NCBI RefSeq assembly: GCF_900312745.1
Contig: NZ_OMPD01000013.1
Span: 248,001-312,000, forward strand
From: Aquimarina sp. AU58
GTDB lineage: Bacteria; Bacteroidota; Bacteroidia; Flavobacteriales; Flavobacteriaceae
DNA: 64,000 nucleotides
Reading direction: 5' to 3'
Under the pieces are notes generated by a model. The model did no database searches. It saw nothing but the letters and a program-made list of their open reading frames with translations, and was not told the DNA's origin. The position numbers and the translations under genes are program-made. Of this stretch, positions 55,424 through 63,988 are shown piece by piece. Position 1 is the stretch's first letter. Each line of letters starts with the position of its first letter.

Positions 55424-56101
55424 ATGAAAAAATTGATATTTCTTTTTATGTTTTTATGGGTTGCATTAGGGCAAGCACAAGAAGACGTTAAAACTAAAAA
55501 TCTAGATTATTTTACAGAAGTAAAAGTTTTTGATAAAATAAAAGTAACTCTTGTTAAAAGTGATAAACATAAAGTTATAATCACTGGTTATAAAAGATAC
55601 GACGTAGAAGTTATTCAAGAAGGTCTTATTTTAAAAATTAGAATGTCTTTGGATAATCTGTGGGATAAAAGTAATACCGAGGTTTTGGTTCATTATGAAG
55701 AACTTAGAAAAATTGATGCTAATGAAGGATCAACAGTAGAAGTAAAAGATGTTCTTACCAGAAATAAACTTGATCTTAGAGCTCAGGAAGGAGCAATTAT
55801 ACAAGCAAAAACTGAAAGTGAAACATTATTTATTAAAGCGGTTACAGGCGGAGAAGTACATTTAGAGGGTATAGCTAAAGAACAGGAAGTCGTTATTAAT
55901 TCTGGAGGAAAGTATTTTGGTAGTGAACTCGAAACAAAAAGAACACAAGTAAAAATTAGTGCTGGTGGAGTAGCAGAAGTAAATGCTAAAGATTATATCA
56001 AAGCAAATACTAATGCAGGAGGAAGTATAAGGATTTATGGAGATCCGAAACAAAAGGATACTAAAAAATTTTTAGGTGGAAAAATTGTTGAAGTTAACTA
56101 A
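55424..56101 (+). CDS. DUF2807 (head GIN domain) exported protein
   Basis: A 225-residue exported protein (signal peptide MKKLIFLFMFLWVALGQAQ). The rest matches the DUF2807/GIN repetitive beta-helix-like fold: FDKIKVTLVKSDKHKVIITG, IDANEGSTVEVKDVLTRNKLDLRAQEGAII, and SGGKYFGSELETKRTQVKISAGG. These proteins are presumed to act in the cell envelope; no reaction is known. The promoter of the next gene lies in its last codons. Confidence 0.87.
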   Translation: MKKLIFLFMFLWVALGQAQEDVKTKNLDYFTEVKVFDKIKVTLVKSDKHKVIITGYKRYDVEVIQEGLILKIRMSLDNLWDKSNTEVLVHYEELRKIDANEGSTVEVKDVLTRNKLDLRAQEGAIIQAKTESETLFIKAVTGGEVHLEGIAKEQEVVINSGGKYFGSELETKRTQVKISAGGVAEVNAKDYIKANTNAGGSIRIYGDPKQKDTKKFLGGKIVEVN

Positions 56102-56117
56102 GTAGTTTTTAACTTTG
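56088..56117 (+). promoter_or_regulatory. promoter of the LysE-family gene
   Basis: TTG at 56088-56090, 19 bases, TAACTTTG at 56110-56117: a full Bacteroidota promoter. The ATG at 56139 lies 22 bases further. It overlaps the end of the DUF2807 gene. Confidence 0.75.
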
Positions 56118-56138
56118 TAATAAATACGCTTAGACCCT

Positions 56139-56834
56139 ATGCTTCAAGATGCTCAAGCAGCTATACCATTAGGTTTTTTATTAGCCTTTCTAATTGGACC
56201 CGTTTTTTTTGTACTTCTGGAAACAGCAGCTATTAAAGGGTTTAGAGCAGCTTTAGCTGTAGATTTAGGAGTTATCTTTGCAGATATAGTATTTATTCTT
56301 ATCGCTTATTTTAGTACCAATCAGATTTTAGAAAAAATAAAAGATGATCCTGCCTTATTTATATTTGGAGGGATGTTATTATCTACATATGGTGTAATTT
56401 CTTTTATTCAGGAAAGAAAAAACTATAACAAACTTAGAGATACTACGGTAGAAATTATCAATAAACATAACTATCTTATGTTATTTATAAAAGGGTTTTT
56501 ACTCAATTTTATAAATATTGGAGTATTAGGATTTTGGTTAAGTGTTATTATCGTTATAGGACCACAGTTAGATATGAATACCAATAGAATTCTACGTTTT
56601 TTCGCAATGGTTTTAGGTACATATCTTTTTATTGATTTCTTTAAAATGTTGCTAGCAAAGAGATTGAAGAGAAAATTAACTCCAAAAAGAACCTATATCA
56701 TCAAAAGGGTCATTAGTATTATTATGATTGTATTTGGTGTATTTCTTATTTTAAAAGGTGTTTTACCAGATACAATGGAGAAACGAATTCAGGACGAAAT
56801 TGAAAAAATAACACCAGAATCCAGATTTAAATAA
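56139..56834 (+). CDS. LysE family transporter
   Basis: A 231-residue inner-membrane protein with about six helices in the LysE/RhtB pattern: AAIPLGFLLAFLIGPVFFVLLETAAIKGFRAALAVDLGVIFADIVFI near the start and a later GFLLNFINIGVLGFW. LysE-type proteins export amino acids or related compounds. The C-terminal 20 residues are hydrophilic. It has its own promoter and terminator. Confidence 0.9.
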   Translation: MLQDAQAAIPLGFLLAFLIGPVFFVLLETAAIKGFRAALAVDLGVIFADIVFILIAYFSTNQILEKIKDDPALFIFGGMLLSTYGVISFIQERKNYNKLRDTTVEIINKHNYLMLFIKGFLLNFINIGVLGFWLSVIIVIGPQLDMNTNRILRFFAMVLGTYLFIDFFKMLLAKRLKRKLTPKRTYIIKRVISIIMIVFGVFLILKGVLPDTMEKRIQDEIEKITPESRFK

Positions 56835-56862
56835 AAAATCCTGCACGTAAGTACAGGATTTT
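56835..56862 (+). terminator. terminator of the LysE-family gene
   Basis: 9-bp stem AAAATCCTG (56835-56843) with CAGGATTTT (56854-56862), starting on the base after the stop codon. It ends two bases before the minus-strand tRNA. Confidence 0.8.
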
Positions 56863-56864
56863 CG

Positions 56865-56935
56865 AGGTGTCGAGCGGATTCGAACCGCTGTAGATGGTGT
56901 TGCAGACCACTGCCTAGCCACTCGGCCACGACACC
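56865..56935 (-). tRNA. tRNA-Cys (GCA)
   Basis: On the minus strand the sequence folds as a cloverleaf: acceptor GGTGTCG with CGACACC, D arm in GGCCGAGTGGCTAGGCAG, anticodon GCA in a CTGCAAC loop context, T arm GCGGTTCGAATCCGC, and a T at the discriminator position typical of tRNA-Cys. CCA is not encoded. About 71 bases. Confidence 0.95.
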
Positions 56936-57030
56936 CAATTTTTGGTTGGAAGGCAAATGTAAAAAAATTTATGATTACTTCTTAAATGATTTTACAATAA
57001 AACGCTTTTCATACAATTTTAACACTATAG

Positions 57031-57387
57031 TTATCGTTTTTTGCTCCTTGTTATAGTAACCATTTCTACATTTCCACCAATAGGTGGATTAATTTTTGAA
57101 ACATCTACAATAACTTTATCAACCAATGGTAATTCATCTAATATACGAACTAAAATTCGCTCTGCAGCATGTTCTAACAATTTAGAACGAATAGCCATTT
57201 CTTCTTTTACAATATGATTAAGATGAACATAATCTACAGTTTCTGCTAAACGATCAGATATTGCAGACTTTGATAGATCGGCCTTAATCTTTAGATCCAC
57301 TCTGTAATCAGATCCTATTTTTTTCTCCTCGACAAGGCATCCATGATAGGCATAAACCTTGATATTTTTCAACTTTATTAATCCCAC
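57031..57387 (-). CDS. folB: dihydroneopterin aldolase
   Basis: A 118-residue enzyme of folate biosynthesis that cleaves dihydroneopterin. The family start is GLIKLKNIKVYAYHGCLVEEKKIG, and ETVDYVHLNHIV, LLEHAAERI and KINPPIGGNVE follow. The only suitable start is a GTG at 57387: it gives the family N-terminus and sits 13 bases downstream of a -7 element. The frame is open to 57513, but those residues do not match the family and the promoter lies within them. It is divergent from glnS. Confidence 0.93.
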   Translation of the reverse strand: MGLIKLKNIKVYAYHGCLVEEKKIGSDYRVDLKIKADLSKSAISDRLAETVDYVHLNHIVKEEMAIRSKLLEHAAERILVRILDELPLVDKVIVDVSKINPPIGGNVEMVTITRSKKR

Positions 57388-57399
57388 GGGGTTTTTAAG

Positions 57400-57407
57400 C
57401 AAATGTA
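57400..57407 (-). promoter_or_regulatory. -7 element of folB
   Basis: TACATTTG on the minus strand (TAnnTTTG), with a leader of only about five bases before the GTG start at 57387. No clear -33 TTG is seen. Confidence 0.6.
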
Positions 57408-57522
57408 AAAAGAATCTTTTTGATTTGTGTAGGGAGAATACCCCTTTTCTAATGAATTTTGGTAATAATAAAATAATTGTATTAAAGATTTTTATACAAT
57501 AGCAGGGCAGCATTAGAATTTG

Positions 57523-57530
57523 TAGTTTTG
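57523..57530 (+). promoter_or_regulatory. -7 element of glnS
   Basis: TAGTTTTG fits TAnnTTTG; the ATG is at 57549. The in-frame TTG at 57528 overlaps this box and is not the start. Confidence 0.55.
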
Positions 57531-57548
57531 TGTTTTATTAGATTACAG

Positions 57549-59591
57549 ATGTCAGAAGAAAAAAAATCGCTTAATTTTATTGAGCATATTGTAGAGGAGG
57601 ACCTTACAACCGGTATGAGTACAGAAAATTTACGTTTTCGTTTCCCTCCAGAACCCAATGGATACTTGCATATAGGACATACCAAAGCAATAGGTATTAG
57701 TTTTGGTCTTGGTCTTAGGTATAATGCACCGGTAAACCTACGTTTTGATGATACTAATCCTGCCAAAGAAGAACAGGAATATGTAGATGCAATTAAAGAA
57801 GATATAACGTGGTTGGGATATCAATGGGATAAAGAATGTTACTCGTCTGACTATTTTCAACAATTGTACGATTGGACTGTTCAACTGATTAAGAGTGGGA
57901 AGGCCTATGTAGATTCTCAATCTGCAGAAACTATTGCTTCTCAAAAAGGAACTACCACAGAACCAGGAACCAATAGTCCATACAGAGACCGTTCTGTTAA
58001 AGAAAATTTAGACCTTTTTCAGAAAATGAAAGAAGGTGAGTTTAATGAAGGTGATCATGTAGTGAGGGCAAAGATCGACATGGCAGATCCAAATATGCTA
58101 ATGCGAGATCCTTTGATGTATAGAATATTAAAAAAATCTCATCATAGAACTGGTGATGATTGGTGTATTTATCCGATGTATGACTGGACACATGGCGAAA
58201 GTGATTATATAGAAAACATCTCACATTCTTTATGTTCCTTAGAATTTAAACCACATAGAAAATTGTATGACTGGTTCCTTGATCAAGTATATAGTACGAA
58301 TATACGACCAAAACAAAGGGAGTTTGCAAGACTTAATTTAAGTTATACGATCATGAGTAAGCGTAAATTACTCAAGTTAGTAGAAGAAGGAGTAGTATCT
58401 GGATGGGATGACCCCAGGATGCCTACAATCTCGGCATTAAGAAGACGTGGGTATACTCCAACATCAATACGAAAGTTTGTTGAAACTGTTGGCGTTGCAA
58501 AACGTGAAAATGTAATTGATGTATCATTATTAGAGTTCTGTGTACGAGAAGATCTTAATAAAACAGCATCAAGAGTAATGGCTGTTTTGGATCCGGTTAA
58601 GCTTGTTATTACCAATTATCCAAAAGGAGAAGAAGAGTGGTTAGAAGCAGAAAATAACCCAGAAGATGAAGCTGCAGGTTCTAGAAAAGTACCATTTTCT
58701 GGCGAATTATATATCGAAAGAGAAGATTTTAAAGAAGAAGCTGGTAGAAAGTTTTTTAGGTTGACTTTAGGAAAAGAGGTACGTCTTAAAAATGCGTATA
58801 TCATCAAAGGAGAACGGGTGATAAAAGATGCCGAAGGAAATATTACAGAAATCCAATGTACATATGATCCAAAGAGCAGGTCGGGAAGTGGTACCGAAGA
58901 ATCAAAACGTAATGTAAAAGGTACATTACATTGGGTATCAATAAGTCATGCTATTCCTTCAGAAGTTAGGATTTATGATCGATTATTTAATGATGAAGCT
59001 CCAGATAGTCATAAAGACAAAGATTTTGTTGAGTTTTTAAACCCAGATTCTTTAAAAATAATAACAGGTTATATAGAACCTAGTCTAAAGGATGTTAAAC
59101 CATTAGACCAGTTTCAGTTTCAAAGATTGGGGTATTTTAATGTGGATATTGATAGTGCCCCTGGTGCTTTGGTATTTAATAAAACTGTTGGTTTACGAGA
59201 TACCTGGGCAAAGGTAAAACCAGTTCCAACAGATCAAAATATTAAAAAACAACCTCAGAATCAGCAAAAAGCGATACCTTCAATCGAAGAAATAAAAAGA
59301 GCAGGGAAGAAGTATACAAATGTACCAGATGTTAAAAGAGAAGGGCTTAAAATCAAAATTATAGAAGCTGCCAAAACTGTAGAAATAGAAGAGCTTGTAC
59401 CTCTTTATGAAACTGCTGTAAAAAAAGCAGGAACTCGTATCGCTACTATGATTGCCTTGAGTGAAATCCTTAAAAATAAAGGAATTCAACCGGATCAGTT
59501 AGCAAAAGATTTTGTTACCAAAGCTCTTGAGGATAAGAATGAATTATTGCAATTAGAAGCCCAAAAAGTGGCTTCTGACTATGATATATAA
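57549..59591 (+). CDS. glnS: glutaminyl-tRNA synthetase with C-terminal extension
   Basis: A 680-residue class I aminoacyl-tRNA synthetase that charges tRNA-Gln. Signature motifs are PPEPNGYLHIGH (HIGH at 41-44) and IMSKRK (KMSKS-like, about 268-273), with RFDDTNP and the anticodon-binding barrels up to about residue 556 (IDSAPGALVFNKTVGLRDTWAK). The E. coli enzyme is about 554 residues. The remaining 124 residues (from QKAIPSIEEIKRAG through ALEDKNELLQLEAQK) are an extra, mostly helical domain. It is not clearly a YqeY/GatB domain, and I cannot name it. Confidence 0.95.
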   Translation: MSEEKKSLNFIEHIVEEDLTTGMSTENLRFRFPPEPNGYLHIGHTKAIGISFGLGLRYNAPVNLRFDDTNPAKEEQEYVDAIKEDITWLGYQWDKECYSSDYFQQLYDWTVQLIKSGKAYVDSQSAETIASQKGTTTEPGTNSPYRDRSVKENLDLFQKMKEGEFNEGDHVVRAKIDMADPNMLMRDPLMYRILKKSHHRTGDDWCIYPMYDWTHGESDYIENISHSLCSLEFKPHRKLYDWFLDQVYSTNIRPKQREFARLNLSYTIMSKRKLLKLVEEGVVSGWDDPRMPTISALRRRGYTPTSIRKFVETVGVAKRENVIDVSLLEFCVREDLNKTASRVMAVLDPVKLVITNYPKGEEEWLEAENNPEDEAAGSRKVPFSGELYIEREDFKEEAGRKFFRLTLGKEVRLKNAYIIKGERVIKDAEGNITEIQCTYDPKSRSGSGTEESKRNVKGTLHWVSISHAIPSEVRIYDRLFNDEAPDSHKDKDFVEFLNPDSLKIITGYIEPSLKDVKPLDQFQFQRLGYFNVDIDSAPGALVFNKTVGLRDTWAKVKPVPTDQNIKKQPQNQQKAIPSIEEIKRAGKKYTNVPDVKREGLKIKIIEAAKTVEIEELVPLYETAVKKAGTRIATMIALSEILKNKGIQPDQLAKDFVTKALEDKNELLQLEAQKVASDYDI

Positions 59592-59594
59592 AGG

Positions 59595-59640
59595 AAAAAC
59601 TTGTAGATGCATAAAATGTTTTGTGTCTATAAGTTTTTTA
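59595..59640 (+). terminator. terminator of glnS
   Basis: AAAAACTTGTAGA (59595-59607) pairs with TCTATAAGTTTTT (59626-59638) with one G-U pair, ending in a T run. Confidence 0.72.
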
Positions 59641-59644
59641 ATTT

Positions 59645-60154
59645 TTAATTATCTGCAATGTGCTCATCTAAAGGAATTTCGATATCTGTTTTAAAATCAG
59701 GAAAGAGCTTTTTGGTTTGCGGATCATCAAGAAGTTTATTAGATTCTACAAAATACCATTGAGATTTTTTCTTGTTATAAAAACCAAATAATGAACTTTT
59801 TAATGTAATTAATCTACCATTAAAGTCCATTTTTACAGTGTTTTTAACTAAACAATGATATTCTCTGTTTTCTTTTTTTATCTCGGTTACTTCATCTACT
59901 TCAGAACTAAGGATTTTTATTTTTTGTGCATCCATGGTTCTGTAAATTTCATCCATTGTATCCATTAATTGTTTTTCTCCATACGCTTTGTAAACTTCTG
60001 GATGAGTGTATTTGAGTATGGTACTTAAATTTCTATCCATTGACGCTTTAGAAGTTGCTTTTGCATCTCGTAATGCAAATTCTTTTAGTGTAGTCATGTT
60101 TTGACAAAAAACACTTCCGGAAATAAGAAGGAAAATAAATAAGTAATTTTTCAT
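59645..60154 (-). CDS. unknown exported protein
   Basis: A 169-residue protein with a signal peptide (MKNYLFIFLLISGSVFCQ). The mature part has the feel of a small alpha+beta domain (SKASMDRNLSTILKYTHPEVYKAYGEKQLMDTMDEIYRTMD, later YHCLVKNTVKMDFNGRLITLKSSLFGFYN and WYFVESNKLL), typical of the NTF2-like exported proteins of Bacteroidota, but I do not recognise a named family. Convergent with glnS; a one-mismatch -7 element lies at 60171-60178. Confidence 0.65.
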   Translation of the reverse strand: MKNYLFIFLLISGSVFCQNMTTLKEFALRDAKATSKASMDRNLSTILKYTHPEVYKAYGEKQLMDTMDEIYRTMDAQKIKILSSEVDEVTEIKKENREYHCLVKNTVKMDFNGRLITLKSSLFGFYNKKKSQWYFVESNKLLDDPQTKKLFPDFKTDIEIPLDEHIADN

Positions 60155-60385
60155 GGGGGAAATTTTTTTATAAAGATAATAATTTTTTGTGGTATAAGTA
60201 ATTTTTATAGTTTTTAAGAAATCATTAATTTTTCTTATTAAAAACTACTTGATATAAAATGATATAAGAGAAGAAAAAAAAATAGTAATATAATCGTATC
60301 ACTTTTATGCGTTGGTGATATAAAAACGCATTATTTTAAGTTTTTGGTAAAAATAGTAGTGATTTTTAATCTTTAAGGAAAAAAT

Positions 60386-60414
60386 AAACCCGATCAGATT
60401 TTATGATCGGGTTT
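60386..60414 (-). terminator. terminator of the SPFH gene
   Basis: 11-bp stem AAACCCGATCA (60386-60396) with its complement at 60404-60414; on the minus strand it is followed by a T run. Confidence 0.78.
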
Positions 60415-60436
60415 GGCAATAGAAATTATATTTTTA

Positions 60437-61381
60437 TTATTTTTTATCTGGATTTTTGCCAAGGCCCTTTTTAGCATTTTGTTTTTTCATTTCTTCTCCT
60501 ATTTGATTCGAAGCAGTAAAGGATGCAATCATATTATTTAACATATCACTTCCTGCTTGTGGAGAATTAGGTAGTAAAATTAAATTACTGTTGGTTTCTT
60601 CTCCAATAGATTGTAAAGTATCATAATGTTGTGTCACTACAATTAATGCAGATGCTTCCTGAGAATTAATCCCTACATTATTTAAAACATCAACACTCTC
60701 TTCTAGACCTCTGGCAATTTCTCTACGTTGATCTGCAATACCTTGTCCTTGTAATCTTTTACTTTCAGCTTCGGCACGCGCTTTTGCCACAATTTTAATT
60801 CTTTCAGCTTCAGCTTCATATTCTGCTGCCACCTTTTCACGTTCTGCAGCATTAATTCTATTCATAGCTTCTTTAACCTGCATATCCGGATCAATATCAG
60901 TCACCAAAGTTTTAATGATGTCATATCCATAATTTACCATGGCTTCATTAAGTTCTTGTTTTACTGCTATGGCAATATCATCTTTACGTTCAAAAACATC
61001 ATCTAGTTTCATTTTTGGTACTTCGGCACGAACCACATCAAAAACATAAGATGTAATTTGATCATGTGGATTTTCTAATTTATAAAAAGCATCGTATACT
61101 TTTTCTTTAATTACCTGAAATTGAACAGAGATTTTAAGACGTACAAATACATCATCTTTTGTTTTGGTTTCGACGAGAACATCAAGCTGTTGGATTTTTA
61201 GATTGATTCGCCCGGCAATTCTATCAAAAATCGGAATTTTAAAATGTAATCCCGAGTTTCTGATACTTAAAAACTTACCAAATCGTTCAACCACTGCAGA
61301 GGTTTGTTGTTTTACGGTAAATATCCCTGAAAGCAGAATGATAAATCCGAGAATTACTATTGGAATTAAAAATAGTCCCAT
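60437..61381 (-). CDS. SPFH/Band 7 (stomatin-like) membrane protein
   Basis: A 314-residue protein with one N-terminal membrane segment (GLFLIPIVILGFIILLSGIF) and an SPFH domain (VERFGKFLSIRNSGLHFKIPIFDRI, then VVRAEVPKMKLDDVFERKDDIA). A coiled coil follows (EREKVAAEYEAEAERIKIVAKARAEAES), and a proline/glycine-containing tail. Stomatin-like proteins form large rings that scaffold membrane proteases or lipid domains. A 55-residue gene lies just upstream on the same strand. Confidence 0.92.
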   Translation of the reverse strand: MGLFLIPIVILGFIILLSGIFTVKQQTSAVVERFGKFLSIRNSGLHFKIPIFDRIAGRINLKIQQLDVLVETKTKDDVFVRLKISVQFQVIKEKVYDAFYKLENPHDQITSYVFDVVRAEVPKMKLDDVFERKDDIAIAVKQELNEAMVNYGYDIIKTLVTDIDPDMQVKEAMNRINAAEREKVAAEYEAEAERIKIVAKARAEAESKRLQGQGIADQRREIARGLEESVDVLNNVGINSQEASALIVVTQHYDTLQSIGEETNSNLILLPNSPQAGSDMLNNMIASFTASNQIGEEMKKQNAKKGLGKNPDKK

Positions 61382-61451
61382 TGTTTTATATATTAAGAGT
61401 TAAAAGTTTTTCTGAAAATCAATGTACTAATAAATTGTAAATGATTGATTG

Positions 61452-61619
61452 TTATTTTGAAATTGTTATCATAGCGATATATGTATTTGCTAAAAAAGAA
61501 ATGTCAACAACTTCCCAGCCTTCTTTAGAGAACTTATTCATAGCATTTTCTACCTTTTCTCTAAGTTTTTCTGAAGACCAATTTTCTGATATACGTATAA
61601 CTTTATATTGTTTCCCCAT
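61452..61619 (-). CDS. DUF4177-like 55-residue protein
   Basis: ATG at 61619 to TAA at 61452. The product (MGKQYKVIRISENWSS, then KVENAMNKFSKEGWEVVDI, then AMITISK) has the compact beta-alpha-beta pattern and the KEGWEVV motif of DUF4177-like proteins. It lies 70 bases upstream of the SPFH gene on the same strand, so the two are probably co-transcribed. Function unknown. The opposite strand also carries a short open frame, which is an antisense shadow. Confidence 0.7.
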   Translation of the reverse strand: MGKQYKVIRISENWSSEKLREKVENAMNKFSKEGWEVVDISFLANTYIAMITISK

Positions 61620-61808
61620 AGTTTAATAGTTTAGTGCAGTTACCATATCAGTATAGTAATTTTGATATATGTTACATTTTAGGAGAAAAGAATTATAGAT
61701 AAGTAAACCGTCACTTTTTTGGGCATAATCATCACAATCTTTTTTTAGAATACTAATTTGTTTTATGATTCTGGTATGTTAGCACCCTTTAATTTAAAAG
61801 GTAAAATA

Positions 61809-62366
61809 ATGAAAATAATGAAAAAATTATTACTTGTAGTATTAATAACAATCTTTATTTCTTCTTGTAACAGTAAGCTTTCGTTCGATGCAAAAGGATT
61901 TGAAGGAGTAGAGGAGAACTTAAAAGGTAAATTTGGAGATGATGCTTTTTATACCGAACTATCAATTACATATGTTAAGCAAGTAGGAACTATAATTACT
62001 ACAACAGTAACCAAAGATCCGTCGTCATTAAAAATGGAAAGTTGGAATTTTAGTAACAGCTCATGGTCGCAAACAGCAGATGTTACTCTCGAATTATCTG
62101 GCGGTAAGGCTCAAGATTTTATGTTTAATTTAAATGAAGAGGTAGACTTAAGCAAACTAGGAGAACTTGTAGAAAGTTCTATAAAAAAGCTTAAAGAAGA
62201 GAAAGATATTGATGCAGCTGTTTTGAATATAGCTTCTATCATGGCACCTAATGATGGAGATAAGTTAAAGATGAATTATTTCATTCAATTAAAACCAGAA
62301 AATGGAGGGACTGATTTTACTTTCGTTTATAATTTGGATGGAACATTAGAAAAATTCGATTATTAA
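61809..62366 (+). CDS. unknown lipoprotein
   Basis: A 185-residue lipoprotein (KKLLLVVLITIFISSC, cysteine at about 20). The mature part is a charged alpha/beta domain (FEGVEENLKGKFGDDAFYTELSITYVKQVGTIITTTVTKD, SWNFSNSSWSQTADVTLEL, KLGELVESSIKKLKEEKDIDAAVL) that I cannot assign to a family. ATGs at 61809 and 61818 are both possible; the frame extends further up without a good signal. Divergent from the DUF4177-SPFH pair and closed by a terminator. Confidence 0.65.
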   Translation: MKIMKKLLLVVLITIFISSCNSKLSFDAKGFEGVEENLKGKFGDDAFYTELSITYVKQVGTIITTTVTKDPSSLKMESWNFSNSSWSQTADVTLELSGGKAQDFMFNLNEEVDLSKLGELVESSIKKLKEEKDIDAAVLNIASIMAPNDGDKLKMNYFIQLKPENGGTDFTFVYNLDGTLEKFDY

Positions 62367-62384
62367 AAGTAATTGATAATATAT

Positions 62385-62425
62385 ACAGGTCACTATCGGT
62401 ATGAAGTAGTGACCTGTGTTTTTTT
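62385..62425 (+). terminator. terminator after the lipoprotein gene
   Basis: 11-bp stem ACAGGTCACTA (62385-62395), 11-base loop, complement at 62407-62417, then a run of eight T. The convergent gltX stop is at 62427. Confidence 0.85.
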
Positions 62426-62426
62426 A

Positions 62427-63938
62427 CTAGTTTTTCTCGATGGCGTTTTCTATTCTTTTAATAGTTTCTTTTTTACCGATCATAGACGCAATTTGAAATA
62501 AATCTGGCCCTTGAAGCGAACCGACTAAAGCTATACGAAGTGGCATCATGATTTTACCAAAACCAATTTCTTTCCCTGTAATCCACCCTTTTACAATGGT
62601 TGAAACATTATCTTCTGAGAAATCTGAAATGTCATTTAGTATTCGTGTTAACTCGTGCATTAAACCAGATGTATCTTGTTTCCAGGCCTTTTTAATGGCC
62701 TTTTCATCATATTCACTGGGTGATAAAAAGTAAAAATGACTAAGGTCCCAAAAATCTTTGGTGAATGTAGCCCGTTCTTTTATCGTATCTATAATAACAT
62801 TAAGATTTAAGTTTGTAGAAATATTTTTTTCAGATAAAATGACCTCAAATTGTTGAGACAATATAGTACTATTGATTTTTTGTAACTGTTGCTGTTGAAA
62901 CCATTTGGTTTTTTCTGGATCGAATTTGGCACCTGCTTTATTAACACGTTTTAAGTCAAATTCTTTAATTAACTCCTGTAAAGAAAATAATTCTTGTTCT
63001 GTACCTGGATTCCACCCTAAAAAGGCAAGCATATTCACAACAGCTTCGGGTAAGTAGCCATCTTCACGATATCCAGAAGAGATACTTTGACTTTTTGGAT
63101 CTACCCATTGTAACGGGAATACCGGAAATCCCATTTTATCACCATCTCTTTTGCTAAGTTTTCCTTTACCTACAGGTTTAAGAATGAGAGGTAAATGTGC
63201 AAAACTTGGAGCCTCCCAACCAAATGAACGATACAAAAGAACATGAAGTGCTAAGGATGGTAACCATTCTTCTCCTCGAATCACATGTGTAATTTTCATT
63301 AAATGATCATCTACAATATTGGCAAGATGATATGTAGGCATCCCATCACTTTTAAATAAGATTTTATCATCTAGAATATTTGTGTCTATACTTATGTCTC
63401 CACGAATTTCATCTGTAAGATGTAAAATCTCATCTTTAGGAGATTTAAACCTAATAACGTAGGATTCTCCAGAGTTAATTTTTGCGGTTACTTCATCTTC
63501 AGATAGAGATAGAGAATTAGTAAGTTTTTCTCTATTATGCCAATTATAAATAAATGTCTTACCATTAGCTTCGTGATCTTTTCTATGGCTATCAAGAGCT
63601 TCTGTAGTATCAAAAGCAAAATATGCGTGACCTTCTTTTATTAATTGATCTGCATATTGCTTGTATAAATGTTTGCGTTCACTTTGTCTATACGGGCCAA
63701 ATCCTCCATCTTTTCCGGGTCCTTCATCGAATGGAATACTACACCAATCGAGCGCTTCTTTAATATAATCTTCAGCTCCAGGAACGTATCTGTTTTGATC
63801 GGTGTCTTCTATTCTAAGAACAAAGGTTCCATTATGTTGCTTGGCAAAGAGATAATTAAATAATGCAGTTCTCACACCTCCTATATGTAAGGGTCCGGTA
63901 GGACTTGGTGCAAATCGTACCCTAATGTCTTTTGTCAT
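62427..63938 (-). CDS. gltX: glutamyl-tRNA synthetase
   Basis: A 503-residue class I synthetase that charges tRNA-Glu. Motifs: RFAPSPTGPLHIGG (HIGH-like), RIEDTDQNRYV, a KLSKRDGDK (KMSKS-like) loop near 262, and a helical anticodon-binding region at the C-terminus. Length is typical. Its -7 element, TATCTTTG on the minus strand, lies at 63981-63988. Confidence 0.97.
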   Translation of the reverse strand: MTKDIRVRFAPSPTGPLHIGGVRTALFNYLFAKQHNGTFVLRIEDTDQNRYVPGAEDYIKEALDWCSIPFDEGPGKDGGFGPYRQSERKHLYKQYADQLIKEGHAYFAFDTTEALDSHRKDHEANGKTFIYNWHNREKLTNSLSLSEDEVTAKINSGESYVIRFKSPKDEILHLTDEIRGDISIDTNILDDKILFKSDGMPTYHLANIVDDHLMKITHVIRGEEWLPSLALHVLLYRSFGWEAPSFAHLPLILKPVGKGKLSKRDGDKMGFPVFPLQWVDPKSQSISSGYREDGYLPEAVVNMLAFLGWNPGTEQELFSLQELIKEFDLKRVNKAGAKFDPEKTKWFQQQQLQKINSTILSQQFEVILSEKNISTNLNLNVIIDTIKERATFTKDFWDLSHFYFLSPSEYDEKAIKKAWKQDTSGLMHELTRILNDISDFSEDNVSTIVKGWITGKEIGFGKIMMPLRIALVGSLQGPDLFQIASMIGKKETIKRIENAIEKN

Positions 63939-63980
63939 GATTGTGTTTTTTAAACTTTAAAAAGTCTTACAAATAAATAG

Positions 63981-63988
63981 CAAAGATA
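63981..63988 (-). promoter_or_regulatory. -7 element of gltX
   Basis: TATCTTTG on the minus strand fits TAnnTTTG. The start codon is 43 bases downstream; the -33 element would lie at or beyond the window end. Confidence 0.55.

Noticed and set aside
57388..57513. Longer folB protein starting at 57513
   Set aside because: The extra residues do not match the family, and the -7 promoter element lies inside this stretch; GTG at 57387 is better.
61441..61626. 61-codon plus-strand frame
   Set aside because: Antisense shadow of the minus-strand DUF4177-like gene.
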